Assembly (NCBI RefSeq): GCF_050920755.1
Contig: NZ_CP158480.1
Coordinates: 186,001 to 250,000, forward strand
From: Oligella sp050920755
Lineage (GTDB): Bacteria > Pseudomonadota > Gammaproteobacteria > Burkholderiales > Burkholderiaceae_B
Direction of reading: 5' to 3'
Length of the DNA stretch: 64,000 nucleotides
Every line of letters starts with the position of its first letter. The first letter of the stretch is position 1. Under the pieces are notes generated by a model that was given only the letters and a program-made list of their open reading frames with translations, was not told the DNA's origin and made no database searches. Both the position numbers and the translations under genes were made by a program. Below, piece by piece: positions 1-8,835 of this stretch.

Positions 1-534
1 AATCGGCAGTTTACGGTAAGTGCTCCTAATAAAGTCTGGGTTACCGATATTACTTATTTAAGAACTCAGGAGGGATGGCTCTATCTTTGTGTCATGTTAG
101 ATTTATTTAGTCGTCGTATTGTGGGTTGGACAACAGGCTCGCGAATTGATCGTCAATTAGTCAATGAGAGTTTGCGTATGGCTATGCTTCAACAAGGATG
201 CCCACGAGACGTATTGATTCACTCCGATCAAGGGAGTCAATATTGCAGTGCTGACTTTAGGGCCTTAACGTTAACGTATGGCGCCACACAAAGCATGAGT
301 CGTCGAGGTAACTGTTGGGATAATGCTGTGGCAGAAAGCTTCTTCCATACCCTAAAAGCACATATTATTCATGGAGAGAACTATCGAACAAGAGACCAAC
401 TCAAACACGTATTATTTGAGTACATTGAAGTGTATTACAACAGAATGCGACGCCACTCAGCCAATGGCTGGCTTAGTCCCATTCAATATGAACAAAATTA
501 TTATGTTGCTTTAGAGGAACAGACTGTCTATTAA
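1..534 (+). CDS. IS3-family transposase OrfB, C-terminal part
   Basis: Partial DDE transposase open from the first base. The rve/integrase core is visible: WVTDITYL carries the first catalytic Asp, HSDQGSQY the second, and the DNAVAESFFHTLK segment the Glu. The C-terminal YYNRMRRHSANGWLSPIQYE signature is typical of IS3 OrfB. The residues match the complete OrfB at 37500-38342. Only the upstream part is missing because of the window edge; there is no sign of decay. Confidence 0.9.
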   Translation, partial: NRQFTVSAPNKVWVTDITYLRTQEGWLYLCVMLDLFSRRIVGWTTGSRIDRQLVNESLRMAMLQQGCPRDVLIHSDQGSQYCSADFRALTLTYGATQSMSRRGNCWDNAVAESFFHTLKAHIIHGENYRTRDQLKHVLFEYIEVYYNRMRRHSANGWLSPIQYEQNYYVALEEQTVY

Positions 535-548
535 ATTGGCTAGGATCA
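1..548 (+). mobile_element. IS3-family element, right part (cut by window edge)
   Basis: Right-hand portion of an IS3-family element. It ends at the sequence GGCTAGGATCA (to 548), the complement of the terminal inverted repeat TGATCCTAGCC seen at the end of the complete copy at 37486-38713. The encoded protein is identical to that copy over the shared stretch but on the opposite strand. The left end and orfA lie outside the window, so the target duplication cannot be checked. Confidence 0.85.
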
Positions 549-613
549 CACGAACTCTAATTAATTTAATTCCGGAGGAAGTAGAAGAGCAAAGGTAGGT
601 CACTGTTTTAGTG

Positions 614-741
614 TTAAGCCGCTTGTTTCATTTCTATCTCTTTTTCTGGGTTCAATGTCACTGCTCCAACCGCTTCGCAGTTTCTAACCGACCGTGTTCC
701 CCAACGTGATGGATTTCGTTGTTTAGCCTGTTCTAAGTTTG
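614..741 (-). pseudogene. Transposase OrfB C-terminal remnant (IS3-like)
   Basis: Read on the minus strand, this stretch encodes about 40 residues ending RNPSRWGTRSVRNCEAV...LNPEKEIEMKQAA and a stop. That parallels the C-terminus of the IS3-like OrfB at 10543-11598 (RPERWKNRSVRNWKPV...LNPSKESSDLE...). The rest of the gene is absent and an in-frame stop lies shortly upstream, so it is a scar of an older, related insertion. Family assignment rests on this short similarity only. Confidence 0.55.
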
Positions 742-790
742 ACAAAAGATAGAAGAGGGTGAGGTAGTTCGTTTAACAGATAAATAAGAA

Positions 791-816
791 GAAGCGGTCA
801 CATTGGCGACCGCTTC
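791..816. terminator. Perfect 9-bp hairpin
   Basis: GAAGCGGTC and GACCGCTTC form a perfect 9-bp stem around an 8-base loop. No clear T-run follows on the plus strand; TTCTTATTTA follows on the minus strand. It could be a weak terminator or a leftover IS end. It sits between two transposase remnants. Confidence 0.35.
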
Positions 817-848
817 CTAGCTTTGCGTCTTAGAGTCTAGAGTCCGTC

Positions 849-1141
849 ATGGAAGAGGGAGATTCTAAACTACCACCTAAGCGCTTACGAGAAAATTATA
901 GCAGATATGTTGAATTAATCTATACGACGAACGCCATTGAGTCCTTCAATAGCGTCATTCGTAAGGCCATGAGGCGTCATAAGATATTCCCTTATGATGA
1001 GACTGCGTTAAAGGTTGTGTACCTAACAATCACCGAGGCCAGTAAAAAGTGGAGCATGCCTAGCATGCCTATTAGAAACTGGCGTTTAGCTCTAAATCGG
1101 TTAGTATAGAATTTGGTAAGCGAGTGACCGCTCACCTGTAG
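849..1141 (+). pseudogene. IS256-family transposase C-terminal remnant
   Basis: The reading frame contains YTTNAIESFNSVIRKAMRRHK and EASKKW...MPIRNWRLALNR, matching the C-terminal part of the intact IS256-family transposase at 50872-52101. Two lesions are visible: a 9-base tandem duplication (AGCATGCCT at 1053-1070, adding Ser-Met-Pro) and loss of one T near 1103, which truncates the frame at TAG. Restoring the T extends the frame to 1141. The IS256-like end sequence TTACACAAAATTCTTTA follows at about 1158. Clearly decayed. Confidence 0.8.
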
Positions 1142-1228
1142 TAAAGAGAAATCGCATTTACACAAAATTCTTTATAGGGTTGGGCTTGCGATTACGCGAG
1201 AGGTCGAACTTGCTTTATATGTCAGAAT

Positions 1229-1272
1229 AAAAAAGCATCTAAATCAATTGATTCTGTTGCTCCAGATGCTTT
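1229..1272 (-). terminator. Rho-independent terminator of the small membrane protein gene
   Basis: On the minus strand AAAGCATCT and AGATGCTTT form a 9-bp stem followed directly by TTTTATTC. It lies just downstream of the stop codon of the gene at 1290-1655 and fits an intrinsic terminator for it. Confidence 0.75.
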
Positions 1273-1289
1273 ATTAACTTAATATTTAA

Positions 1290-1655
1290 TTAAATACTGA
1301 CTGGGACTATTTTTGATTTAGAGTAGCAGTGGGCATGGATTTTATATAGAAAAACGATATATAAAATACCAAAGGTGATGAAAGACAATATTGCCCACAA
1401 AACGATATAGCCAATCATACTGGCTAAGTTAATCTCGCAAACAACCTGGCCGATTTTCTTACCATTGGCATCATAGGCAACGGTTTTATTGAGAATATAG
1501 CGTTGCATATAGTATGGAAAAACAAACATCGCTAAGCCGAGTGTGATAAATGCCAATATTATCCAGATAATGGCATGCCCAATCACTTCTAGCGTTCCTA
1601 ATTCGCATTTAAGTTGCAATCCATTAAATTTAGCCATTACTATTTCATTATTCAT
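1290..1655 (-). CDS. Small integral membrane protein with two similar halves, unknown function
   Basis: 121 residues. Four hydrophobic stretches are visible in two pairs: IIWIILAFITLGLAMFVFPYY and, about 50 residues later, IVLWAILSFITFGILYIVFLY. The two halves resemble each other (WxILxFITxG), suggesting internal duplication of a two-helix hairpin. A soluble segment with DANGKKIGQVVCEI lies between them. The layout resembles DUF898/YjgN- or DUF6693-like small inner-membrane proteins, but I cannot assign a family with confidence. It has its own terminator and is surrounded by IS scars. No function is proposed. Confidence 0.6.
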   Translation of the reverse strand: MNNEIVMAKFNGLQLKCELGTLEVIGHAIIWIILAFITLGLAMFVFPYYMQRYILNKTVAYDANGKKIGQVVCEINLASMIGYIVLWAILSFITFGILYIVFLYKIHAHCYSKSKIVPVSI

Positions 1656-2079
1656 ACTTCACCTTTTTAGAGCGTTGAAAAAAATCATCCACCGATGATG
1701 GAGTTTTAGCGATGATAGTTAATACAGAAAGTACCGAAGAAAGTGATTAACAAGAGTGACCTAGTCTTAAATAAATTTAAATTTGTACTTATTCTACATA
1801 TGTTTTGTTACAGATGTTGAGTTGAAATAGAATAACAAGCCCCTGAGCGGTATGACGTTGCTCAGGAGCCACAAATGAAGGCAACTATGACAATGCGCTG
1901 TGTCATGCCAAGTGAGAAATTAGGTAACCGCCCTCTAAATTAATACAGTGAACTGCTGTTAAAAAGGGGGGCATCCCCCAATTCTTTGATCAATTCCTAA
2001 AATTACTTACATCCACCGCACAACCCTCGCTAAAACTCGTACAATATCGCTTTATCACAACCACAGTCCTTGAAAGTAA
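1656..2079. other. Intergenic region upstream of the polysaccharide locus
   Basis: No gene seen in 424 bp. A hairpin CCTGAGC/GCTCAGG lies at 1842-1866. The segment 1922-1977 starts GGTAACCGCCCTC and ends CTGCTGTTAAAAAGGGGGGCATCC, resembling the two ends of the IS407-group element at 13951-15137 brought together, so it may be a terminal remnant of such an element. A promoter for the locus must lie here or further upstream, but I could not define convincing -35/-10 boxes, nor an ops/JUMPstart motif. Confidence 0.4.
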
Positions 2080-3357
2080 ATGTTCGATCTCTCAAAAATA
2101 AAAATAGCCGTTATCGGCTTAGGTTATGTTGGTCTTCCCTTGGCTGTTGAGTTTGGCAAGAAGTTGCAGGTATCGGGTTTTGATGTAAATATCAAACGCA
2201 TTGATGAGCTTCGCTCTGGGAAAGACCGTACTTTAGAAGTCAGTGATGCTGAGCTTAAAGAGGCAGTACACTTAAGCTACACGGCGGATTTAAATGAGCT
2301 CAAGGACTGTAATTTCTTTGTCGTTACTGTACCCACGCCTATTGATGAGTCTAAGCAACCGGATTTAACCCCTTTAAAAAAAGCCTCTGAAAGTATCGCC
2401 CAGGTTTTGTCTGTTGGCGATATTGTGGTTTATGAATCCACGGTTTTTCCGGGGGCGACAGAGGAAGTCTGTGTACCAATCCTAGAAGAGAACTCAGGTC
2501 TTAAATTCAATCAGGATTTTTTTGTGGGCTACAGTCCTGAGCGTATCAATCCGGGTGATAAAACTCATCGTGTGAGCACGATTCTTAAGGTAACCTCAGG
2601 TTCAACACCTGAAGTGGCGGATTATGTTGATGAGGTGTATCAACAGGTGATTACTGCCGGTACGCATAAAGCGCCAAGTATTAAAGTTGCTGAGGCGGCT
2701 AAAGTGATTGAAAACACGCAGCGTGATGTCAACATTGCCTTAATTAATGAGTTGGCCATTATTTTTAATAAAATGGGTATCGATACCGAAGCGGTATTGG
2801 AAGCAGCGGGCACTAAGTGGAATTTCTTGCCGTTTAGACCGGGTTTGGTTGGCGGTCATTGTATCGGTGTGGATCCTTATTATTTGACCTACAAAGCACA
2901 AGCCATTGGTTATCATCCTGAAATTATCTTGGCCGGTCGTCGTCTAAATGATGGTATGGGCGCTTACGTCGTCATTCAGTTAATTAAATCGATGGTTAAA
3001 AAGAAAGTTCAAGTGGAAGGTGCTAAGGTTTTGATTCTCGGTTTGAGTTTTAAAGAAAATTGCCCGGACATTCGCAATACGCGTGTTGTTGATATTGTTG
3101 ATGAGTTACGGGACTATCATATCGAAGTGGATGTTTATGACCCTTGGGTGGATCCGAACGAGGTTAAAGAAGAGTACGGTATCGAATTAAAAGATAAACC
3201 TGATGTGGGTGCATATGATGGTATCATTGTGGCAGTTTCGCATGATGAATTTAAATCAATGGGGGCTGATAAGATACGCTCGCTAGGTAAGGCTGAACAT
3301 GTCTTGTATGATCTGAAGTATGTCGTAGAATCAGACAAGGTGGATATACGTTTGTAG
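2080..3357 (+). CDS. UDP-N-acetyl-hexosamine 6-dehydrogenase (WbpA/WbpO/TviB-like)
   Basis: Oxidises C6 of a UDP-N-acetylhexosamine to the uronic acid with two NAD+, in the cytoplasm. At 425 residues it has the family's usual length. The N-terminal Rossmann motif GLGYVG is at residues 13-18. The central PFRPGLVGGHCIGVDPYY holds the predicted catalytic Cys261, and the C-terminal domain contains LGLSFKENCPDIRNT. It heads the polysaccharide cluster, and the next three genes fit the WbpB-WbpD-WbpE route, so the likely substrate is UDP-GlcNAc. The N-terminus FDLSKIKIAVIGLGYVG is also typical of WbpO/TviB, so UDP-GalNAc is possible. The symbol is left open for that reason. Confidence 0.85.
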   Translation: MFDLSKIKIAVIGLGYVGLPLAVEFGKKLQVSGFDVNIKRIDELRSGKDRTLEVSDAELKEAVHLSYTADLNELKDCNFFVVTVPTPIDESKQPDLTPLKKASESIAQVLSVGDIVVYESTVFPGATEEVCVPILEENSGLKFNQDFFVGYSPERINPGDKTHRVSTILKVTSGSTPEVADYVDEVYQQVITAGTHKAPSIKVAEAAKVIENTQRDVNIALINELAIIFNKMGIDTEAVLEAAGTKWNFLPFRPGLVGGHCIGVDPYYLTYKAQAIGYHPEIILAGRRLNDGMGAYVVIQLIKSMVKKKVQVEGAKVLILGLSFKENCPDIRNTRVVDIVDELRDYHIEVDVYDPWVDPNEVKEEYGIELKDKPDVGAYDGIIVAVSHDEFKSMGADKIRSLGKAEHVLYDLKYVVESDKVDIRL

Positions 3358-3473
3358 TATTATCTAATTAGTTAATTGATGAAATATCGATAGTATAGAA
3401 TTGCTTTGTGGGTATGTGAAATTTAAACCTAAAAGCATTATTTGATTAAATTTAAAAAAACGTAAATATTAAT

Positions 3474-4418
3474 ATGAAGAAATTTGCCATGATTGGTGCC
3501 GCCGGTTATATTGCACCTCGCCATATGCAAGCGATTAAAGCGACCGGAAATAATCTTATTGCAGCTTTGGATATTAACGACTCAGTGGGCATCATTGATA
3601 GTCATTTTCCTAATGCTCACTTTTTCACTGAGTTTGAACGTTTTGATCGTCATTTAGACAAGTTACGACGTGCTAAGAGTAATGATAAAGTAGATTACGT
3701 TTCAATCTGCTCTCCGAATTATCTTCATGATTCACATATGCGCTTTGCTTTGCGTACCGGGGCAGATGCTATTTGCGAGAAGCCGCTAGTGCTCAATCCG
3801 TGGAATATTGATGGCCTAAAAGAAATAGAAAAAGATACGGGTCATAAAATTAATACGATTTTACAATTGCGTGTCCATCCTGCAATTATTGCTTTACGAG
3901 AAAATGTGCAAAACTCAAAAAAAGACACGAAACATGAGGTTGACTTAACTTATATCACTTCACGTGGGCACTGGTATCTTCAGTCTTGGAAGGGTGATTT
4001 GAAAAAGTCAGGTGGTATTGCTACAAACATTGGTGTGCATTTCTTTGATATGTTGCATTTTATATTTGGTGACCTACAAGAAAATATTGTGCACCTGAGT
4101 GATGATACTAAAGCAGCCGGTTACCTTGAGTATGAAAATGCCCGTGTACGCTGGTTCTTGTCTGTGGACTTTGATGATGTGCCTCAGGCTCAAAAGGATG
4201 CTGGACAGCGCACTTTCCGTTCAATTACGGTTGATGGAGAGGAAATAGAGTTCTCTGGTGGTTTTACTGATTTGCATACCATTAGTTATCAAGAAATTCT
4301 TGCCGGTCGTGGCTTTGGTTTAGATGAAAATCGTACTGCAATCGCAACAGTTTCGCATATCCGTAATGCACCCATTGCACCATTAACTGGTGATTATCAT
4401 CCTAAGTTGAAGAAATAA
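3474..4418 (+). CDS. wbpB: UDP-sugar 3-dehydrogenase, WbpB/WlbA-like
   Basis: Gfo/Idh/MocA-family oxidoreductase of 314 residues. In the WbpB/WlbA pathway it oxidises C3 of UDP-GlcNAcA to the 3-keto sugar, which WbpE then aminates. An N-terminal Rossmann fold starts MKKFAMIGAAGYIAPRHMQAI, the family's Glu-Lys-Pro is at residues 102-104 (CEKP), and the SGGIATNIGVHFFDML segment is characteristic of the substrate domain. It follows the dehydrogenase after 116 bp and abuts the acetyltransferase (1-bp gap), so it is probably co-transcribed. The order oxidoreductase-acetyltransferase-aminotransferase matches Pseudomonas and Bordetella clusters. Confidence 0.85.
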   Translation: MKKFAMIGAAGYIAPRHMQAIKATGNNLIAALDINDSVGIIDSHFPNAHFFTEFERFDRHLDKLRRAKSNDKVDYVSICSPNYLHDSHMRFALRTGADAICEKPLVLNPWNIDGLKEIEKDTGHKINTILQLRVHPAIIALRENVQNSKKDTKHEVDLTYITSRGHWYLQSWKGDLKKSGGIATNIGVHFFDMLHFIFGDLQENIVHLSDDTKAAGYLEYENARVRWFLSVDFDDVPQAQKDAGQRTFRSITVDGEEIEFSGGFTDLHTISYQEILAGRGFGLDENRTAIATVSHIRNAPIAPLTGDYHPKLKK

Positions 4419-4419
4419 C

Positions 4420-4995
4420 ATGGGTTACTATCAACACGAATCAGCCATTGTTGACGACGGTGCTCAAATAGGCGAGGGTAGTCGAGTCTGGCACTTTGTT
4501 CATGTATGCGGTGGTGCCAAAATAGGTAAGGGTGTCTCACTAGGTCAAAATGTCTTTGTAGGCAATAAGGTCACGATCGGCGATCATTGCAAAATACAAA
4601 ATAATGTCTCCGTGTACGACAATGTGCATTTAGAAGAGGGTGTGTTTTGTGGTCCTAGTATGGTCTTTACAAATGTCTACAATCCGCGTTCGCTAATTGA
4701 GCGTAAAGATGAGTATCGTGACACCTTAGTTAAAAAGGGTGCAACGCTCGGCGCAAATTGTACAATTGTCTGTGGTGTCACGATAGGTGAGTATGCCTTT
4801 GTAGGTGCTGGCGCTGTTATTAATAAAGACGTAAAGCCCTATGCTTTGATGGTGGGTGTGCCCGCAAAACAAATTGGTTGGATGAGTGAGTATGGCGAGC
4901 AATTGGATTTGCCGCTAACAGGCAATGGTCAAGTTAAATGTTCACATACTGACACGCAGTATGTATTAAGAGACTCGTTTTTATCTAAAGAGTAA
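4420..4995 (+). CDS. wbpD: UDP-3-amino-sugar N-acetyltransferase, WbpD/WlbB-like
   Basis: Left-handed beta-helix (hexapeptide) acetyltransferase of 191 residues. Hexad repeats such as IGEGSR, IGKGVS and IGDHCK run through most of the chain. It would N-acetylate the C3 amine of UDP-GlcNAc(3NH2)A with acetyl-CoA. TNVYNPRSLIERKDEYRDTLVKKG in the middle and AGAVINKDVKPYALMVGVPAKQIGW near the end are typical of WbpD/WlbB. The start codon is one base after the stop of the preceding gene and the aminotransferase follows after 6 bp, indicating an operon. Confidence 0.87.
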   Translation: MGYYQHESAIVDDGAQIGEGSRVWHFVHVCGGAKIGKGVSLGQNVFVGNKVTIGDHCKIQNNVSVYDNVHLEEGVFCGPSMVFTNVYNPRSLIERKDEYRDTLVKKGATLGANCTIVCGVTIGEYAFVGAGAVINKDVKPYALMVGVPAKQIGWMSEYGEQLDLPLTGNGQVKCSHTDTQYVLRDSFLSKE

Positions 4996-5001
4996 AAGAA
5001 G

Positions 5002-6072
5002 ATGCAATTTATAGATTTAGCGGCTCAACAAGCACGCATTAAAACTGAAATCGATGCTAATATTCAAAAAGTATTGGCGCATGGCAAATATATTCTTGGT
5101 CCTGAAGTCGCAGAACTAGAAGAAAAGCTAGCGGCTTATACGGGCGCTAAATATTGCATTACCTGTGCAAATGGCACAGATGCTCTACAAATCGCTCTGA
5201 TGGCTTTGGGCGTGGGTCCTGGGGATGAAGTGATTACGCCGGGATTTACGTATATTGCGACGGCAGAGACGTCGGCAGTATTAGGTGCTAAACCAGTGTA
5301 TGTCGATATTGATGAGCGCACATATAACTTAAATCCGGAGTTACTTGAAGCGGCTATTACACCCGGAACTAAAGCGATAATTGCGGTATCTTTGTATGGT
5401 CAATGTGCTGATTATGATGCGATAAATGCTATCGCTGCTAAACATGGTCTCCCTGTAATTGAAGATGCTGCGCAAAGTTTTGGTGCGACTTATAAGGGTC
5501 GTAAATCAGGTAATCTGACCACAATTTCATGTACAAGCTTTTTCCCTAGCAAGCCTTTAGGTTGTTACGGTGATGGTGGCGCTATTTTTACTAATGATGA
5601 GGAATTAGCAACGGTAATTCGTCAAGTGGCTCGTCATGGTCAAGACAGGCGATACCATCATATCCGTGTGGGTGTGAATAGTAGGCTCGATACCTTGCAA
5701 GCTGCTATTTTGTTGCCTAAATTAGCGATTCTTGATAATGAAATTGCTTTGCGACACCAAGTTGCAAAAACTTATAATCAAATTTTAAATGAAAAGGGTA
5801 TCAATACAACTCCTTTTATTGAAGAGCATAATACGTCGGTCTATGCACAGTACACAATCCGTGTTAAAGATCGTGAGCAAGTGATTGACGCGTTAAAGGG
5901 AAAAGGAATCCCTACGGCTGTTCATTATCCAATCCCCTTAAATAAGCAGCCTGCGGTTGCTACTAATGATTCTCTACCAGTGGGTGATTTGGTAGCACAA
6001 GAGGTGTTGAGCTTGCCGATGCATCCTTATTTGAAAAAGGAAGAGCAAGAATTAGTTGTTCTCTCTATTTAA
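5002..6072 (+). CDS. wbpE: PLP-dependent UDP-3-keto-sugar aminotransferase, WbpE/WlbC-like
   Basis: DegT/DnrJ/EryC1-family aminotransferase, 356 residues. It transfers an amino group (glutamate is the usual donor) to C3 of the keto sugar made by WbpB. The predicted PLP-binding Lys184 lies in SFFPSKPLGCYGDGGAIF. Other family features are ANGTDALQIAL near residue 57 and EDAAQSFGA near residue 154. It starts 6 bp after wbpD. Together the four genes would make UDP-2,3-diacetamido-2,3-dideoxyglucuronic acid; no WbpI/WlbD-type 2-epimerase lies directly beside them. Confidence 0.88.
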   Translation: MQFIDLAAQQARIKTEIDANIQKVLAHGKYILGPEVAELEEKLAAYTGAKYCITCANGTDALQIALMALGVGPGDEVITPGFTYIATAETSAVLGAKPVYVDIDERTYNLNPELLEAAITPGTKAIIAVSLYGQCADYDAINAIAAKHGLPVIEDAAQSFGATYKGRKSGNLTTISCTSFFPSKPLGCYGDGGAIFTNDEELATVIRQVARHGQDRRYHHIRVGVNSRLDTLQAAILLPKLAILDNEIALRHQVAKTYNQILNEKGINTTPFIEEHNTSVYAQYTIRVKDREQVIDALKGKGIPTAVHYPIPLNKQPAVATNDSLPVGDLVAQEVLSLPMHPYLKKEEQELVVLSI

Positions 6073-6097
6073 CTAGATGAACTTTTGAAGGTTAATA

Positions 6098-7369
6098 TTG
6101 AGAACAAAAATTCAAAATATACTTTTGAAAAACCCATTTGTTCGTCGGGTGAGTGTTTTAGTCGGTGGAACAGCTCTAGGACAGTTAATAGCTATTTTAG
6201 CTCTACCTTTTTTAACTCGTCTTTATGGGCCAGAGGCATTTTCTGCATTGGCGGAATATGCCTCAATTTTATCTTTAATAACTGTTGTTGCTTGTTTACG
6301 CTTGGAAATTGCAATTCCATTGCCTAAATCAGATCGGGTGGCAGCAGCTTTATGTGTAATATCAATAATCAGTGTGTTGTGTATTACACTGTTTGTGACT
6401 GTTATCATAGCGTTTTTTCCTGACTTACTTAATAGGTTTACTAACAATAAGATTGATAGTTATTTATGGCTTATTCCAGTTGGTGTGCTAGCTGTGGGCC
6501 TATACAATTCACTTCAGTATTGGAGTACAAGGAAAAAGAAGTTTAATTTAATTGCTAAAACACGGGTAACACAGTCTATTGCAGGAACTCTAGTTAAGTT
6601 AATTTCTGGCTTTGTGAGCGGGGGCTGGATGGCAGGATTAATTATTGGGCAGTTAATGTCTCAGGGAACTGGGTTTGTTGGTTTTGGACGTGATTTATTT
6701 AAAAATGATATTAAACTTTTTAAAGGTTTGAAATGGCACCATCTAAAAGCCGCGATTAAAAAATATGATAAGTTTCCCAAATACTCGACTTTAGAAGCTT
6801 TTGCAAATAATGGTGGAATTCAAATACCAATAATTCTTATTGCATATTACTCAATTGGAGCAGAAGCAGGCCACTTGATGATTGCCATGCAGTTACTTGG
6901 AGCACCTATGGGATTAATAGGGAGTTCAGTGGCGCAAGTTTATTTAGCGGAAGGTGCTGATAGATATCACTCTGGTGAATTAAAGCTCTTTACTTATAAA
7001 ACAATAACAAATCTTGCTAAATTAGCGTTTGTGCCTTTATTGATGGTTGCTTTTTGCGCTCCAATAATAATGCCTTGTATTTTAGGAGCTGAATGGCAGA
7101 GAACAGGCATTTTAATTAGCTGGATGGTGCCTTGGTTCTTTGTGCAGTTTATTACATCACCTGTGTCAATGTCGCTGCATATTACAGGAAATCAAAAAGT
7201 TGCATTTATATTGCAACTTTTTGGACTCATTTTAAGAGTGGGTAGTGTTTTATTTGCAGGACAATATTATGATGCTTATATTGGTGAATATTACGCTATT
7301 TCTGGGTTGCTGTTTTATCTGATTTATTTAGTGGTGATTTTAAAGATATTGTCATTAGAGAATAAGTAA
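6098..7369 (+). CDS. wzx: Wzx-like O-antigen/polysaccharide flippase
   Basis: Polytopic membrane protein (423 residues, about 12 predicted helices) of the oligosaccharide-flippase family, expected to flip undecaprenyl-linked repeat units across the inner membrane. The start chosen is TTG at 6098, preceded by GAAGG at a suitable distance; no ATG gives the hydrophobic N-terminus RRVSVLVGGTALGQLIAILALPFLTR in frame. PxLTRLYGPEAFSALAEYASI is typical of Wzx/RfbX. It is more AT-rich than the enzymes upstream, usual for Wzx. A transposase scrap begins at the base after its stop. Confidence 0.85.
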   Translation: MRTKIQNILLKNPFVRRVSVLVGGTALGQLIAILALPFLTRLYGPEAFSALAEYASILSLITVVACLRLEIAIPLPKSDRVAAALCVISIISVLCITLFVTVIIAFFPDLLNRFTNNKIDSYLWLIPVGVLAVGLYNSLQYWSTRKKKFNLIAKTRVTQSIAGTLVKLISGFVSGGWMAGLIIGQLMSQGTGFVGFGRDLFKNDIKLFKGLKWHHLKAAIKKYDKFPKYSTLEAFANNGGIQIPIILIAYYSIGAEAGHLMIAMQLLGAPMGLIGSSVAQVYLAEGADRYHSGELKLFTYKTITNLAKLAFVPLLMVAFCAPIIMPCILGAEWQRTGILISWMVPWFFVQFITSPVSMSLHITGNQKVAFILQLFGLILRVGSVLFAGQYYDAYIGEYYAISGLLFYLIYLVVILKILSLENK

Positions 7370-7525
7370 ATGGCAGCATTAAATCAAGCCATTGCAGACA
7401 GAAATAATCCAAAAGATGTGATTCATCATAGTGATCGCGGGGTTCAGTATTTATCGATTCGTTATACTGAGAAGATGGCTGATGCTGACGTTATTGCATC
7501 TGTTGGCACAATTCTAATTTATTAA
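7370..7525 (+). pseudogene. IS3-family transposase fragment
   Basis: A 51-codon frame beginning immediately after wzx encodes MAALNQAIADRN...VIHHSDRGVQYLSIRYTEK...ASVGTILIY. HHSDRGVQY carries the second DDE Asp of IS3-family OrfB and the following residues match the usual RYTERLAEAGI-SVG segment. Both sides of the transposase are missing, so it is a relic of insertion or recombination between wzx and the polymerase gene. Confidence 0.75.
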
Positions 7526-7569
7526 CTCAAAAAGAGTTTGATATTTATGCTAACGTTTTAGATTAAAAC

Positions 7570-8752
7570 ATGAATATGAATGCTACTTATCCTAAGACGG
7601 AACTCATTGGAAGTAAATATTTTGTTTCTATGATTTCAGTTTTTTTACTTATTCCGGCTTTTATGTTTTACCAATTACTGGCTAACTTTCATATCATCGA
7701 GCCAGTATTTGGAGGGTATTTTACATTTGGAATGATAATTACATTTCCTCTGAATGTTATTCTTTTTGCATCCAGTTACAGATTTAATAAGCTGTTAAGA
7801 GTTTCTGTTTTTCCCTTGTTTCTTTTTTTTTGTTTTGTTTGTAAGTGCAACTTCGATATGGTATGGACTCTTTGGTGTTGATCCGAAAATAGTGTTTTAT
7901 ACATTAAGAAGTATGTTTGGTTTTGTGTCCATTTTTTTGATGGTTTTTATATTTCAGACTTTGATTAGTAGCTCTTTAAAAAAACTTATCTTTTTTTTGC
8001 TCGCTTACGCTGCCATAATTGTTTTTTTGGCAGTTATAGCTGAGCTCGAACAGCCTGCTTACATAACTAATACTGGTTATTATTTTGACTTTAATTATCA
8101 ACTAGTAGCACTTTGCTTTCTTATCTTGTGTATATTTATTCTGCCTCGGGTTAATTTTCTTAGTAGATTTAGTATTTATTTTTTAGGAATCCCTGCTTTG
8201 TATCTTATAGGTGCACGGTCTGAGTTTTATGCATTTTTTTTATTAATAACAATTGTAGAGTTTTATAGAACTAAAGCAAGTTTTTTGCTGATTTCAGTTG
8301 TTTTGTTTTTTGGTTTTTTGTTTTTGTTCTTAACTGATAATTTTGAGTTTATTTCAGGTAGGATGTTTAACATTTTTGACGGAAATGATGCTTCATTGAG
8401 TTCAAGACAAATCCTGCAAAAGAACGCAATAATGACTATTTCTAATAATATCCTAACAGGCCACTATGGCAGTCATCCTTTAGGACATTATTCACACAAT
8501 ATTTTATCTTTGTGGGTGGATATGGGATTACTAGGTATTATTATATTTTGTTTTAGTATATTACTGATGGTGTTAAATTTGCACATACTTAAAAAAACGG
8601 ATAAGAATTCTCCACTGTGGCTACAAGCAATTTCTTCCTCTTATTTAGTTATTTTCATGCTAGCCTTAGCTAAAACTTATACTTACCTATTAGTGCCTGT
8701 GGCATTCGCTTCTTATTGTTTATTGATAATGTCAAGAAAACAAAATTTATGA
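7570..8752 (+). pseudogene. wzy: Wzy-like O-antigen polymerase, frameshifted at a T9 tract
   Basis: Two overlapping frames form one protein. Frame one runs from ATG 7570 to a stop at 7881; frame two carries the rest to 8752. Reading switches at T9 (7823-7831): with eight T the product would be continuous, about 393 residues, joining SVFPLFLFFV to LFVSATSIWYGLFGVDP. The joined chain has roughly ten hydrophobic helices and a large loop with LSSRQILQKNAIMTI...GHYGSHPLGHYSHNI, resembling Wzy/O-antigen ligase (Wzy_C) proteins. Position after wzx supports polymerase. The cell could switch it by slippage, it could be dead, or the read could be wrong. Confidence 0.72.
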
Positions 8753-8835
8753 TTTTGAATATTGTTAACGGCAATGTAAAAATGACCCCTGGGAGGTGCG
8801 GACAAAAACTTGGACTATATTATGTCAGGTAGAGC

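Noticed and set aside
1656..2079. JUMPstart/ops element upstream of the polysaccharide locus
   Set aside because: I looked for GGCGGTAG and the longer JUMPstart pattern and did not find it.
3135..3338. Minus-strand frame inside the UDP-sugar dehydrogenase gene
   Set aside because: Shadow of a well-supported gene on the other strand; no ribosome site or family signal.
6085..6327. Alternative frame overlapping the start of wzx
   Set aside because: Low-complexity Ser/Cys/Asn-rich translation; the wzx frame has membrane helices and family motifs.
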